Made by a program: the position numbers and the translations under genes. From NCBI GenBank assembly GCA_942490645.1, contig CALNXN010000002.1, positions 434,001 through 498,000 on the forward strand: a stretch of 64,000 bases of DNA. The letters are read 5' to 3'. Below are positions 53,020 to 62,892 of the stretch, in pieces (position 1 is the first letter of the stretch; the number at the start of each line of letters is the position of its first letter). The notes beneath the pieces are model-generated. The model was given only the letters and a program-made list of their open reading frames with translations. It was not told where the DNA came from and made no database searches. Origin of the DNA: CALNXN01 sp942490645 (GTDB lineage: Bacteria > Pseudomonadota > Alphaproteobacteria > Rhodobacterales > Rhodobacteraceae).

Positions 53020-53754
53020 ATGAAAAAGCTCCTTATCTTACAACTTCGGCCAGAGACCGATGCCTCAGATGATGAATATGCATCTATCGTGGCAAAGTGC
53101 TCGGTGACCTCAGAACAGACCGTCCGAATTCGTTTGGATCAAGAAGACATTCCGTCCGGTCTGGATGTAACGGACTTTTCCGCTGTCATCGTCGGCGGTG
53201 GTCCTGGTTGCGTGAGTGACTCTCCGGAGGAAAAAAGTTCCACAGATGCGAGGATCGAAAACCAGATTTTCAACCTGATGCCGCAGATCACCGAAAGAGA
53301 TCACCCTTTCATGGGGTGTTGCTATGGTTTGGGTATCCTTGCCAAGCACTTGGGCGGCGAGGTAAGCAAGGAACGCTATGGCGAACCCGTCGGACCTTCG
53401 GCATGCAGTTTGACTTCAGACGGCAAGAACGACCCGCTTTTGCGGGGGCTTGATGCACAGTTTGACGTTTTTGTCGGTCACAAGGAGGCTGTCCAAAGCC
53501 TGCCTGCTGACACGGTTCACCTGATTCAATCCGACGCCTGCCCGGTGCAAATGATCCGCTATGGTCAGAACGTTTACGCAACGCAATTTCATCCCGAAGC
53601 GGATGCACGAGACTTCGAAAGACGCATTCGTATCTATCGGAATCATGGGTACTTCCCGCCCGAAGATGCTTGCCGGCTGATTGCCGAATGTCATGCCTCC
53701 CAAGTGACAGTGCCTGGGGAGATTCTTCGCCGGTTCGCCGACCGGTACTGCTGA
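53020..53754 (+). CDS. Class I glutamine-amidotransferase-like protein
   Basis: A 244-residue stand-alone class I amidotransferase domain. It has VIVGGGPGCVSD (oxyanion side), the nucleophile Cys101 in MGCCYGLG, and His191 and Glu193 in TQFHPEAD. It resembles GuaA-type and YfeJ-like hydrolases and could release ammonia from glutamine or cleave a gamma-glutamyl bond. It lies 178 bp upstream of a YbdK-type ligase on the same strand, and the two may act on the same gamma-glutamyl compound. That link is inferred. Confidence 0.85.
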   Translation: MKKLLILQLRPETDASDDEYASIVAKCSVTSEQTVRIRLDQEDIPSGLDVTDFSAVIVGGGPGCVSDSPEEKSSTDARIENQIFNLMPQITERDHPFMGCCYGLGILAKHLGGEVSKERYGEPVGPSACSLTSDGKNDPLLRGLDAQFDVFVGHKEAVQSLPADTVHLIQSDACPVQMIRYGQNVYATQFHPEADARDFERRIRIYRNHGYFPPEDACRLIAECHASQVTVPGEILRRFADRYC

Positions 53755-53932
53755 GATTTGCCAAGATCCTAGCCATATCCCGCCCGGGCCCGAAGACCAC
53801 TTGATTTGTAGCTGCTGACATTAAGGAGCGTTTTGCGTAGCCTGCAATCATCCATGTCAGTGTGATGCGGCGGGTTTGACCATATTCTGCTGACAATTGG
53901 ACGAGCGACTTTGACAATCCGGAGACCAGGCC

Positions 53933-55066
53933 ATGAAACAAGCCTCCCCATCTTTCACACTTGGAGTTGAGGAGGAGTATCTGGTTGTCGATGCACAGAC
54001 ACTTGACCTCGTTGCAGCGCCAGAAGCCATGATGAATGACTGCGTTGAGCAACTGGGGGAAAAAGTAAGTCCGGAGTTCCTCAGGTGCCAGATCGAAGTG
54101 GGGACTGGAGTGTGCAGCACTGTCGCCGAAGCACGCGAGGACCTCACACATCTTAGAAAGACGGTGAAAAAGGTGTGCAATGCGTATGGCTTTGAACCCA
54201 TTGCCGCGTCGACACATCCTTTTGCTGCCTGGCAAAAACAGAAGTTCACCGAAAAGGAACGCTATCAGGAATTGGAAAGGGACTTGGCCGGCGTGGCACG
54301 CCGCATGTTGATCTGCGGCACCCATGTTCATGTCGGGATGGATGACGACGATCTTCGGATCGATCTGCTGAACCAGTTTTCCTATTTTGCGCCGCATCTT
54401 CTTGCCCTGTCCACCTCATCACCTTTTTGGGAAGGGCGTCTTACCGGATTGCATTCATACAGGCTGACCGTTTTTGACAATCTGCCAAGGACGGGTTTGC
54501 CCCCGGTCTTTTCGAGTTATTCGGAATACCAACGTTCAGTAAAAACCATCATCGATGCGGGTATTATCGAGGATGCAAGCAAGCTCTGGTGGGATGTGCG
54601 CCCCTCCGCGCGCTTTCCAACACTCGAATCGCGCATTTGCGATGTGATGCCAAAAATCAGTCATACCCTTGCGATAACCGCTCTGACGCAGAGCATTTTC
54701 AGGATGCTGTTTGAATTGCGCCGCAAGAACCAAAGGTGGAGGCTGTATGAGCGCTTCCTCGTTGAGGAAAACCGCTGGCGCGCGCAGCGCTATGGTCCGA
54801 CTGCTGGATTGATTGACTTCGGTATGGGTGAGATCGTGCCATTTGAAGAGATGCTGGAGGAGCTTATTGAACTTGTGACGCCTCACGCCACTAAGCTTGG
54901 GTGCTTGGCTGAAGTGCAAAGCGCACGGGACATTCTGGATGAAGGTACAAGTTCACAGCGACAATCAGCTGTGTTCAATGACGCGATCAAAAAAGGGGCC
55001 AATGACGACGAAGCTCTGAAAGAAGTTGTGCGCTCTTTGGTGTCCGAATTCGATCAGGGCCTTTGA
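53933..55066 (+). CDS. YbdK-type carboxylate-amine ligase (glutamate-cysteine ligase family 2)
   Basis: A 377-residue GCS2-family enzyme with the start FTLGVEEEYLVVD, LRCQIEVGTGVCSTVAEAR, CGTHVHVGM in the ATP/metal site and WWDVRPSARFPTLESRICD. YbdK-type enzymes join glutamate to an amine with weak glutamate-cysteine ligase activity in vitro. ATG 53933 has GGAG 8 bases upstream. The gene is alone apart from the amidotransferase before it. Confidence 0.92.
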   Translation: MKQASPSFTLGVEEEYLVVDAQTLDLVAAPEAMMNDCVEQLGEKVSPEFLRCQIEVGTGVCSTVAEAREDLTHLRKTVKKVCNAYGFEPIAASTHPFAAWQKQKFTEKERYQELERDLAGVARRMLICGTHVHVGMDDDDLRIDLLNQFSYFAPHLLALSTSSPFWEGRLTGLHSYRLTVFDNLPRTGLPPVFSSYSEYQRSVKTIIDAGIIEDASKLWWDVRPSARFPTLESRICDVMPKISHTLAITALTQSIFRMLFELRRKNQRWRLYERFLVEENRWRAQRYGPTAGLIDFGMGEIVPFEEMLEELIELVTPHATKLGCLAEVQSARDILDEGTSSQRQSAVFNDAIKKGANDDEALKEVVRSLVSEFDQGL

Positions 55067-55335
55067 GGTGTCTGAGGCGGGGAGACAAAACGCCTGAGCG
55101 ACGCCTTTGCCTAGACCAGCTGCTGAATGCTACCGGGACCTGAATTTGCCGAGATGGGTAAGGGTGTCGGCTTTGTCCCGCGGACGGTGAGTTCGACCGA
55201 CTCAAGATTTTGCACGCGCAGCGAATATCCGGTTTGAAGGGCCGCACTGCAGCATCGCGACCAATGTACGAACAGCGGCTTTGGGCCGCGAACAGAGTTT
55301 CGCTCCGGCAACCAGATCAGGAACAGACCGATCCT

Positions 55336-56352
55336 TTAGTCTGTAAACTGCGCACCTAGCGCGGCAGCCATACGCGCGATAGCTGCGATCTGAGGGGCAT
55401 CCTGGCTCAGATAATCGTCGCCAGCATATCCCCACCAATCCCAACAACCGTTCGGATTGCCTCCGAACCAGTTCCACCAAGGCGCAGGCAATGTGAGCGC
55501 TTGAGGATAAAGCACGACAATGCCATTTGTCTCCGCCCATCGATTGTATCCAGTCAGAACCGCATACGCATTGCCGATCCGTTCGCGCCCCTGCTTGCAG
55601 CCATGGAGCGCAATATGGAGACGACAGAGGGCGCCGTCCGCGCAGTCTTCGGGAATATACACGAAAGCTGCGTCGTCCATGCCAATTGCACCGGCCAGGT
55701 ACTGAGCTTGATCGAAAGATGTTAGGCCCTCATCGCGAGGCTCTGTCGGAGGCAGAAGATCGGTGTAGAGCTGATTGAGGATATCGCCCGCTTGATCAAA
55801 GTCGCAGTCGATCAGAAAGTTCGGTCGCGTGATGTTGCATTCAAGACTCCCGTCTTCGGTGACGAAGCCATGGCCAGCCTCGATCTCGGTCTCGTAGGTG
55901 ATTTGACCCTCCGGTACTTCGAGCAAGGCAAATGTCTGCCGCACTGCGTCCATTGAGGCGCGCGCGACAGTATCGTCGGCTTCACCGTGGAAAAGGTAAA
56001 TCTGATCGGCGGTGAGGTGGAAGATATCATCTATTCGTCCATCCTCGGAAAGCCCTTCAATTACTTCTAGCGAGGCCTCGGCATCTGCCTCTCCCAAGAA
56101 GGCGTTCATGCACACCCGTATCGCCCGAAACACATTGCCATCAGAGCATCCATAGGGTCCACCGGCGACAATACCCGCGCCGGCGACTCGCTCAGAAAAC
56201 GCTACCTGAATTTGGACCGCCATGAAGGCTCCACTGGAAAGCCCGGAAACAGTGGTTGCGTCGCGGTCAAGATTTAGAGCCGGAAGGGGGTCTGCATGGC
56301 CAACTACAGGTTGCAGGGCGAGTAATGCAGTCATTGGCAACAAGCGAAGCAT
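55336..56352 (-). CDS. Secreted PHB-depolymerase-like esterase
   Basis: A 338-residue alpha/beta hydrolase with a signal peptide (residues 1-20, ending GHA). The nucleophile is Ser39 in GLSSGAFM, the acid is in HGEADDTV and the histidine in EAGHGF. The C-terminal half has HGCKQGRERIGNAY, GYNRWAETNGIVVLYPQ and the Trp-rich PNGCWDWWGY, which recur in PHB-depolymerase-family esterases. It should hydrolyse poly- or oligo-3-hydroxybutyrate or another ester outside the cytoplasm. Single gene. Confidence 0.9.
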   Translation of the reverse strand: MLRLLPMTALLALQPVVGHADPLPALNLDRDATTVSGLSSGAFMAVQIQVAFSERVAGAGIVAGGPYGCSDGNVFRAIRVCMNAFLGEADAEASLEVIEGLSEDGRIDDIFHLTADQIYLFHGEADDTVARASMDAVRQTFALLEVPEGQITYETEIEAGHGFVTEDGSLECNITRPNFLIDCDFDQAGDILNQLYTDLLPPTEPRDEGLTSFDQAQYLAGAIGMDDAAFVYIPEDCADGALCRLHIALHGCKQGRERIGNAYAVLTGYNRWAETNGIVVLYPQALTLPAPWWNWFGGNPNGCWDWWGYAGDDYLSQDAPQIAAIARMAAALGAQFTD

Positions 56353-57064
56353 AAGTACGTCCCTTTCTGACAGGTGGACAGATCATTTGCTCTTCACCCT
56401 TTAGTGTAATGCGGATCACACCGCTTCGCCATTCGAATGGCTCTGCAACGCTGGCTTGCCCGAGTGGGACGATGATTTCTTGATCAGAGCGCTCTTCGGT
56501 TTGTCAGTCTTTTGATCAACGAAACTCACTGTTGGTTGGCACCGAAATACAAATCGTGACCGAAGCACCGTCACTTACGCGTTGCAGTCTTCTGAGCAGT
56601 CCCATTGCTGCGTGATCGACCAACTTCCGGTTTGGGGAAGCTGCAGCGCGGCATTGTTAAACGTAATGAACGGCAGGAATGGGTCGGAAGCGCGAGTTGA
56701 TTCGTAAACTGTAAAGGTCTGATAAGCGGGACAAACCAAGCCTTCGCTGCACTTGCGCCAGTGGTTGCTTTCGACATTTCGTGATGGCGATGAATGGTGC
56801 TTACTGTGCAAAATTCTGCCAAAAAAACGGGGGAAATACTCACCAAAGATTCTGTAGGTTGAGCGATATGACGGCAGCAGAAATTTTCCCTAACAGCGAC
56901 ACTGAACGCGCAAATAGTGTTGTGAAGCAGGATGCGTATCTGTGGAGGTTCGATGTGAACATGCAATAACTGTTGACCCGAACATCTGTCTGTTCCTAGC
57001 TTGTGCAGAGCGGGCGCGTGCCTTTTCGCCTGCATACACATGCATTTGACCTGGGGGGTTTCAC
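56353..57064. other. Intergenic region with one possible small secreted-type frame
   Basis: About 710 bp between the esterase and the ABC operon. Apart from the frame listed at 56575-56811 nothing coding was recognised. The last 60 bp should contain the promoter of the peptide-transporter operon, and a GGGGGG lies 8 bp before its first ATG. Confidence 0.4.
56575..56811 (-). CDS. Possible small Cys-containing protein or gene end
   Basis: A 78-codon frame whose last 60 residues look like real protein (four cysteines, aromatic residues, NHWRKCSEGLVCPAYQTF and SWSITQQWDCSEDC). There is no good start or ribosome site, so it may be the 3' end of a lost gene for an exported, disulphide-bonded protein. 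I do not recognise the family. Confidence 0.3.
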   Translation of the reverse strand: MHSKHHSSPSRNVESNHWRKCSEGLVCPAYQTFTVYESTRASDPFLPFITFNNAALQLPQTGSWSITQQWDCSEDCNA

Positions 57065-58551
57065 ATGATGCACATTCAGAGATCACTACAATTCACGGCC
57101 CTAGCAGTGGCGCTTGGACTAAGCGCTTCAGCGGCAGCAGCAGCGGATCTTGTGGTCGGATTGCAGCAGGAACCAACTTCGCTTGATCCGACATCCGATG
57201 CCACGGCGTCCATTGACGGGATGATGACGCAGAACGTCTATGAATCCCTGACCATCGTCGCCGAAAATGGCGAAGTGCAGCCAAATCTGGCACAGCTCTG
57301 GGAGGTTTCTGACGACGGGCTGACCTACACGTTCACGCTGACCGATGCGGCGCAATTTCACGACGGCACCGCTTTTGATGCCGAGGATGTGGTGTTTTCC
57401 TTCAACCGCGCCATGGCCGAAGACAGCGTGAACCCGTCCAAGGCCATCTTCAAACCGATTGAGAGTGTCACCGCGTTGGACCCGCGCACTGTTCAGATCA
57501 CGCTCAAGAACAAAGACGCGTTTTTCCTGTTCAACATGGGGCAAGGGCGATAGCTCCATCGTCGCAAGTGAAACGGCCGAAACCAACAAAGCAACACCTG
57601 TCGGCACAGGCCCGTTCAAGTTTGACAGCTGGACAAGGGGGGATCGTCTGACGCTGGTCAAGAACCCCGATCACCGTGATGCGGACAGCGTCGCACTCGA
57701 CAAGGTGACGTTCCGCTTCATCTCGGACCCTGCGGCCGCCACCGCGGCGATGATGGCCGAAGAGCTTGATGCGTTTCCCGGCTTCCCGGCGCCTGAGTTG
57801 TTGGAGCAGTTTGAGGCCGATCCGCGTTTTCGCGTGAACCAGGGCAACACCGAAGGCGAAGTCATCCTTGCGATGAACAATGCCAAACCGCCGTTTGACA
57901 ACATCGAGGTGCGCCGCGCCATTGCCACCGCCATCGACCGCGACGAGATCATCGACGGCGCGATGTATGGCCAGGCCGTGCCGATCGGCGGCTTCTACCC
58001 GCCGCATGGCCCGGCCTATGTGGACCTGACCGGCGCCTATCCGCACGATACCGACAAGGCCAAGGCGATGTTCGAGGAGGCCGGCGTTGACGGGTCAGAC
58101 GATGACCCTGCGGGTGCCGCCCTTCCCCTATGCCACGCGCTCGGCCGAGATCATTCAGGCCCAACTGGCCGATGCGGGCATCGACGCCAAGGTCGAGAAT
58201 GTCGAATGGGGGTTCTGGATCGACGAGGTCTACAAGAAGAAGAACTACGACATGACCATCATCGCGCATACCAGCCCCAACGACATGGGCAACTTTGCGC
58301 GGGGGCCAAAGTATTTCTATGGATACGATGATGCCGCGTTCAACGCGCTTTGGGACAGTATCTCAGACCGAAGCAGATGCCGCGAAACGTAATGCGCTGC
58401 TGAAAGAGGGGCAACAGTACCTATCGGACCAAGCCGTACATGGCTTCCTGTTCCAGCTGCCGCTGCTGGGTGTTTTCCGCACCGAGGTGAAGGGCTACTG
58501 GTCGTCTCGCCGGTGCTTTACATGCCGCTCAAAGGTGTGACCAAGGACTGA
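57065..58551 (+). pseudogene. Oligopeptide-type ABC transporter substrate-binding protein, frameshifted
   Basis: A DppA/OppA-type (SBP family 5) binding protein. It has a signal peptide (ALAVALGLSASAAAAADL), LVVGLQQEPTSLDPT, then FNRAMAEDSVNPSKA, VGTGPFKFDSW, AIDRDEIIDGAMYGQAVPIGGFYPPH and the end YMPLKGVTKD at the TGA at 58549-58551. The protein is complete in content but spread over frames 2, 3, 1, 2 and 1. The shifts lie near 57545 (an extra G in GGG), about 58090, about 58370 and about 58505. Between shifts the family sequence is well kept. Either the gene died very recently or the read has indel errors. The role would be to bind a peptide or similar solute in the periplasm. Confidence 0.8.
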
Positions 58552-58600
58552 CCCGCTTTTGGGATCGAGGGGTCACCCCCTCCCGCAGAGCACATCGCTC

Positions 58601-59543
58601 ATGGTCTATTTCCTGTTCCGCCGCACTGTCGGGTTCATGCTGACGCTGCTTGCCGTGTCGGTTGTGGTCTTTGCGGTGATGAATGTGCTGCCGGGCGATC
58701 CGGCGCTGACCATTCTGGGCATGGACGCCACCGATGATGCGCTTGGCCGCCCTGCGCGAACAACTGGGGCTGAACGACCCGCTGCTGACGCGCTATTTTC
58801 GTGGGTCTGGGGCGCATTGCATGGTGATTTCGGCATCAGCCATTCGTTCCGGGTGCCGGTTTCCGATTTGATCGGCGAACGGCTGCCGATGACGGTTCGC
58901 TGGCCGTCGCGGGGATGGTCGTGACCCTGATCATCGCGCTGTGCGCTCGGGATCGGCCGCGCCGCCACGGCAAGGCCGGCGATTGGGTGAGTGATGTTTC
59001 TCAGCCAGCTGGGCATCGCGGTTCCCGGCGTTCTGGCTGTCGATCCTGCTGGTGCTGCTGTTTGCCGTCAAACTGCGCTGGTTGCCTCCCGGGGGTTTTC
59101 CCGGCTGGTCCGATCCGGTGCTGGCCATGCGGTCGCTGGTCCTGCCGACTGTGGCGCTGGCGCTGGTGCAGTCGGCGGTGCTGGCCCGTGTCACGCGCTC
59201 CTCCGCGCTCGAGGTGATGCGGCAGGATTTCGTCCGCACCGCGCGCGCCTCGGGCCTGTCGCACCGGCGCGTCCTGTGGCGGCATGTCTTGCCCAATGCG
59301 CTGGTGCCGATTGTGACCATCGTGGGCATGCAATTTGCCGCCCTTGTCACAGGCACAATCGTGATCGAGAACGTGTTCTACCTGCCAGGTCTTGGCCGGT
59401 TGATATTTCAGTCCATCGCCAACCGCGATCTGCCGACGGTTCAGGCGCTGGTGATGCTTTTCGCCGTCATCGTCGTGACAGCAAACTTTACCGTGGATCT
59501 GCTTTATATCTTCATTGATCCGCGCCTGAAGGCCCGCGCATGA
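58601..59543 (+). pseudogene. ABC transporter permease (DppB-type), frameshifted
   Basis: A DppB-family permease: the start MVYFLFRRTVGFMLTLLAV at ATG 58601, NVLPGDPALTILGM, GALHGDFGISHSFR, then LRWLPPGGFPGWSDP, RTARASGLSHRRVLWRHVLPNAL and FYLPGLGRLIFQSIANRDLP. At least five frame changes lie between about 58742 and 59075, including two that cancel each other (about 58745 and 58800). After about 59075 the frame is open to the stop at 59543. Predicted role: membrane channel of the importer. Not translatable as one chain in this sequence. Confidence 0.78.
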
Positions 59544-60358
59544 GGCCGCTGCCCGCCAATTTCATCATCGGCGCGGTGCTTGTAGCGATTGTTGTTGGTG
59601 TGGCAGCGTTGTCGCTGATCTGGACACCGCATGATCCCACAGCTGCTGAATATTCGGGGCAAATTCGGCACCTCCTTCGGCGGAACACTGGCTGGGCACC
59701 GATCAGCTGGGCCGCGATGTCGTCTGCCAACTGATGGCCGCGGCGCGCAACTCGATGACGGTGGCGCTGTCGCGGTTCTGCTGGGCGGCTCCATCGGTGT
59801 GGCGCTGGGTCTGTTCGCCTCGGCCATCGGGGGCTGGGTCGAGGATAGCGTGATGCGCCTTGCCGACCTCGGCTTTGCCTTTCCTGCATTGCTGTTTGCG
59901 ATCATGCTGGCGGCGGTGTTCGGGCCGTCGCTGACCAATGCGGTGCTGGCGATCGCCTTTATCAACATCCCGATCTTTGCCCGGGTCGCCCGCGCCTCGG
60001 CCAACCAGATCTGGACGCGCGAGTACGTGTCTGGCGGCGCGTGCGGCAGGGATGAGCAAGTTTGCCATCACCCGCGATCATATCCTGCCCAACATTCGCG
60101 CCGGTCATCGTGCAGGCCACCATCGAATTCGCGGTCGCCATTCTCGCCGAAGCGGCCCTGTCCTATCTCGGACTTGGCGCACAACCGCCTGCTTCTAGCT
60201 GGGGGCGGATGCTGTCAGAGGCGCAGACATTGATGTATCTGGCTCCTGATCTTGCGATTTACCCGGGGCTTTGCATTGTGATCGCAGTGCTTGGTTTTGG
60301 CCTTTTGGGCGACGGGTTGCGCGACATCACCGATCCGCGACTGGCGAGGGCGCGCTGA
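59540..60358 (+). pseudogene. ABC transporter permease (DppC-type), frameshifted
   Basis: A DppC-family permease starting in ATGA overlap with the previous gene. Segments found in different frames are MRPLPANFIIGAVLVAIVVG, HWLGTDQLGRDVV, RNSMTVAL, ASAIGGWVEDSVMRLADLGF, RASANQIWTREYV, then EFAVAILAEAALSYLGLG and LGFGLLGDGLRDITDPRL. Shifts lie near 59645, 59775, 60040 and 60100. The content is full length, so the damage is limited to small indels. Confidence 0.78.
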
Positions 60359-60359
60359 T

Positions 60360-61319
60360 ATGTTCGAGATGGAGAACATGACCGTGCGTTTTCCCTTCGG
60401 AGAAGCCTTGCGCGGGGCATCGTTGCGCATCGCGCCGGGGACCGCATGGGCATCGTCGGCGAAAGCGGGTCCGGCAAATCCATGCTCGCCGCCTGCCTGA
60501 TGGGCATGGTGCCGGACGCTGCAACGCTCACTGGCAGGCTGAGCATTGATGGTGTGGATATGACACAGGTGCCAGAAACCACATGGCAAACCATCCGTGC
60601 CCGCCGCGCAGCGATGATATTTCAGGAACCGATGTCCGCGCTGAACCCGCTGCGGCGGGTGGGCGACACGGTGGCGGAACCGATGCGTGTCCATCTGGGG
60701 CTCAGCAAGGACAGGCACGCGCGGGTTTTGGCCCTGTTCGAAGAAGTCGGCATTCCCGACCCAGCCACCCGACTTGCGCATGTTCCCGCATGAACTCTCC
60801 GGCGGTCAGCGCCAGCGGGTGCTGATCGCACTGGCGCTGGCCTGCAATCCCGAACTGCTGATCGCGGATGAGCCGACAACAGCGCTCGATGCCAATGTTG
60901 CGCTCAAGATCACCGATCTGCTGGTGCATCTGAGCCGCGCGCGGAACATGGCGCTTGTGTTTATCAGCCATGACCTTGCCGCTGTTGCCCGGGCAACGAC
61001 CGACATCGCAGTGATGTACGGCGGTGATATCGTGGAACGGGGCCCCACGGCAGAGGTTCTGGCACAGCCAGTGCATCCCTATACGCAAGGGTTGCTTGCT
61101 GCTCGCCCTGATCCGCGCGCCGTGCCCCGTGACGTAACAGGCCGCCGTCGTCGTTTGCCGACCATTCCCGGCACGGTACCTCCTTTGTATAAGATGGCAC
61201 AGGGTTGCCGGTTTTCCGGGCGGTGCGCTGTGGAACGCTCTGAATGTTCGGCGGTCAAACCCATGCCCGTCGGGCCACGCCACGCTGCCTGTCACGCGAT
61301 CCAGCGAGATGTGACATGA
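60360..61319 (+). pseudogene. ABC transporter ATPase (DppD-type), frameshifted
   Basis: An ATP-binding subunit beginning at ATG 60360. The P-loop GIVGESGSGKSML, Q-loop AAMIFQEPMSALNPL, signature HELSGGQRQRVLIA and Walker B LLIADEPTTALDAN are all present, with the oligopeptide-type C-terminus (CRFSGRCAVERSEC). There are two frame changes, near 60440 (before the P-loop) and near 60770 (before the signature). It ends in ATGA overlap with the intact second ATPase. Confidence 0.8.
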
Positions 61320-62089
61320 CCTTGCTTGACGCACGCGGCCTGACCCGTCGCTACAAACTGCCAAGAACGAAACTGCTACGTGCGGCCCCGGTGTTGACGG
61401 CCGCAGAGAACGTCAGCTTTGAAATCCATGCCGGTCAAACCCTTGGCGTGGTGGGCGAAAGCGGATCGGGCAAGTCAACGCTGGCCCGGCTGGTTATGGC
61501 ATTTGAGACACCTGATGCTGGCACAATCCAGTTTGACGGGCAGGACATTCATGCGCTCAAAGCATCCGAGCTTCGGCAATTGCGCCCTGAATTCCAGATG
61601 ATCTTTCAAGATCCCTTCAGCTCCCTCGACCCGCGTCGCAAAGTGGGCTGGTCTATCGCAGAACCGTTGCGCGCCATGGGGGTGACAGCGCCTGACCGCG
61701 TCGCACAAGCGTTTGAACAGGTGGGCCTGCATCCCGAAGACGCGGGGAAATACCCCCATGAATTCTCTGGCGGTCAACGCCAGCGGATTGCGATTGCTCG
61801 CGCTATTATCACCCGCCCCAAGTTGCTGGTCGCCGATGAAGCAGTCTCAGCACTTGATGTGTCTGTTCAGGCGCAAATCCTAAATCTGCTGATGGACTTG
61901 CAGGATGCGCTCGGCCTTGGCATCTTGTTTATCAGTCATGATCTGGCTGTGGTGGCCTCCGTTTGCGACACGCTTTTGGTCATGCGTCACGGCAAGGCAC
62001 TGGAATACGGGACCGCATCTGTTATTCTGAACAACCCTAGCCATGCTTATACCCAATCGCTTTTGACAGCTGCCGGAAACACAGTTTGA
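61316..62089 (+). CDS. ABC transporter ATPase (DppF-type), intact
   Basis: A 257-residue oligopeptide-type ATPase with P-loop GESGSGKST (47-55), Q-loop MIFQDPFSSLDPR, signature EFSGGQRQRIAIARA, Walker B LLVADEAVSALDVS and the switch histidine in LFISHDLAVV. It starts at ATG 61316, overlapping the DppD-type frame. Unlike the four genes before it, it has no frame break. It supplies ATP hydrolysis to the importer encoded upstream. Confidence 0.93.
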   Translation: MTLLDARGLTRRYKLPRTKLLRAAPVLTAAENVSFEIHAGQTLGVVGESGSGKSTLARLVMAFETPDAGTIQFDGQDIHALKASELRQLRPEFQMIFQDPFSSLDPRRKVGWSIAEPLRAMGVTAPDRVAQAFEQVGLHPEDAGKYPHEFSGGQRQRIAIARAIITRPKLLVADEAVSALDVSVQAQILNLLMDLQDALGLGILFISHDLAVVASVCDTLLVMRHGKALEYGTASVILNNPSHAYTQSLLTAAGNTV

Positions 62090-62892
62090 CCCGTTTTCTA
62101 CATCTCACCGACCTGCATATTTCGCACCCCGATGCGAATGACCCAAAGGACAAAGGCACCAGCCGAGGCACCCTGAAACGTGTCGTAGGGATCATCAATG
62201 GGATGGATCCGCAGCCAGACTTTGTCGTCGCCAGCGGCGACCTCACCAATATGGGCGATGTGGCAAGCTACACTCTGGTGCGCGATCTGCTGGCCCCGCT
62301 GAAAGCCCCTGTGGTCATGGCACTGGGCAATCACGATCTGCGCGCGGGGTTTCGGACAGTTTTTGGCGGGGATGGTGGGGATGCACCCTATTTCCATGAT
62401 GTCGTGTTGGGCGGGCTGCATGTCATCACGCTTGACACAAAAGTGCCTGAGCGGGTCGCAGGTGCGATTTGTGAAGCTCAGTTCGCGTTCCTTGCAGAGG
62501 CGTTGGAGCGTCATGCAGCATTGCCCAAACTGATTGTCATGCACCACCCACCGCGTGTGGATGATGAAGGATTGCCTTGGGGCACCATTGATCTGGCTTC
62601 AACTCATCAGCTGGCCGAAGCACTGAGCGGGCATCATGTTGCGGGCATTCTGTCGGGTCATATCCACATCAACCAGATCCACCAATGGCACGGTATTCCG
62701 ATCATCATCAACAGCGGTCTGGACTATACCATCGACCTGCTGGAACGGCGTGACCTGCGGCTGTTAGAGGGCACAACCATGACGATATGCGAACATCGCG
62801 CCTCTGGCTTGTCGGTCAGCTTTGTGCCTCTCAGCCCGGCGCAAAAGGATTTGGGCACAATTGATCGCGCAAGATTGCTGACTTTCACATGA
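62086..62892 (+). CDS. Calcineurin-like metallophosphoesterase (GpdQ/CpdA-type)
   Basis: A 268-residue dinuclear-metal phosphoesterase. The ligands are Asp9 and His11 (LTDLHIS), Asp52 (SGDLTN), the GNHD box at 81-84, the histidine in VMHHPP, and GHIHIN near residue 190. It starts on a TTG that overlaps the ATPase stop (TTGA). It resembles cyclic-nucleotide and glycerophosphodiester phosphodiesterases. Its place in the transporter operon suggests that it cleaves the phosphate ester of an imported compound. Confidence 0.9.
   Translation: MTRFLHLTDLHISHPDANDPKDKGTSRGTLKRVVGIINGMDPQPDFVVASGDLTNMGDVASYTLVRDLLAPLKAPVVMALGNHDLRAGFRTVFGGDGGDAPYFHDVVLGGLHVITLDTKVPERVAGAICEAQFAFLAEALERHAALPKLIVMHHPPRVDDEGLPWGTIDLASTHQLAEALSGHHVAGILSGHIHINQIHQWHGIPIIINSGLDYTIDLLERRDLRLLEGTTMTICEHRASGLSVSFVPLSPAQKDLGTIDRARLLTFT

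Noticed and set aside
53309..54397. A 362-codon minus-strand frame
   Set aside because: It is antisense to the amidotransferase and YbdK-type ligase genes, both with complete catalytic motifs, and crosses their intergenic gap without a domain of its own.
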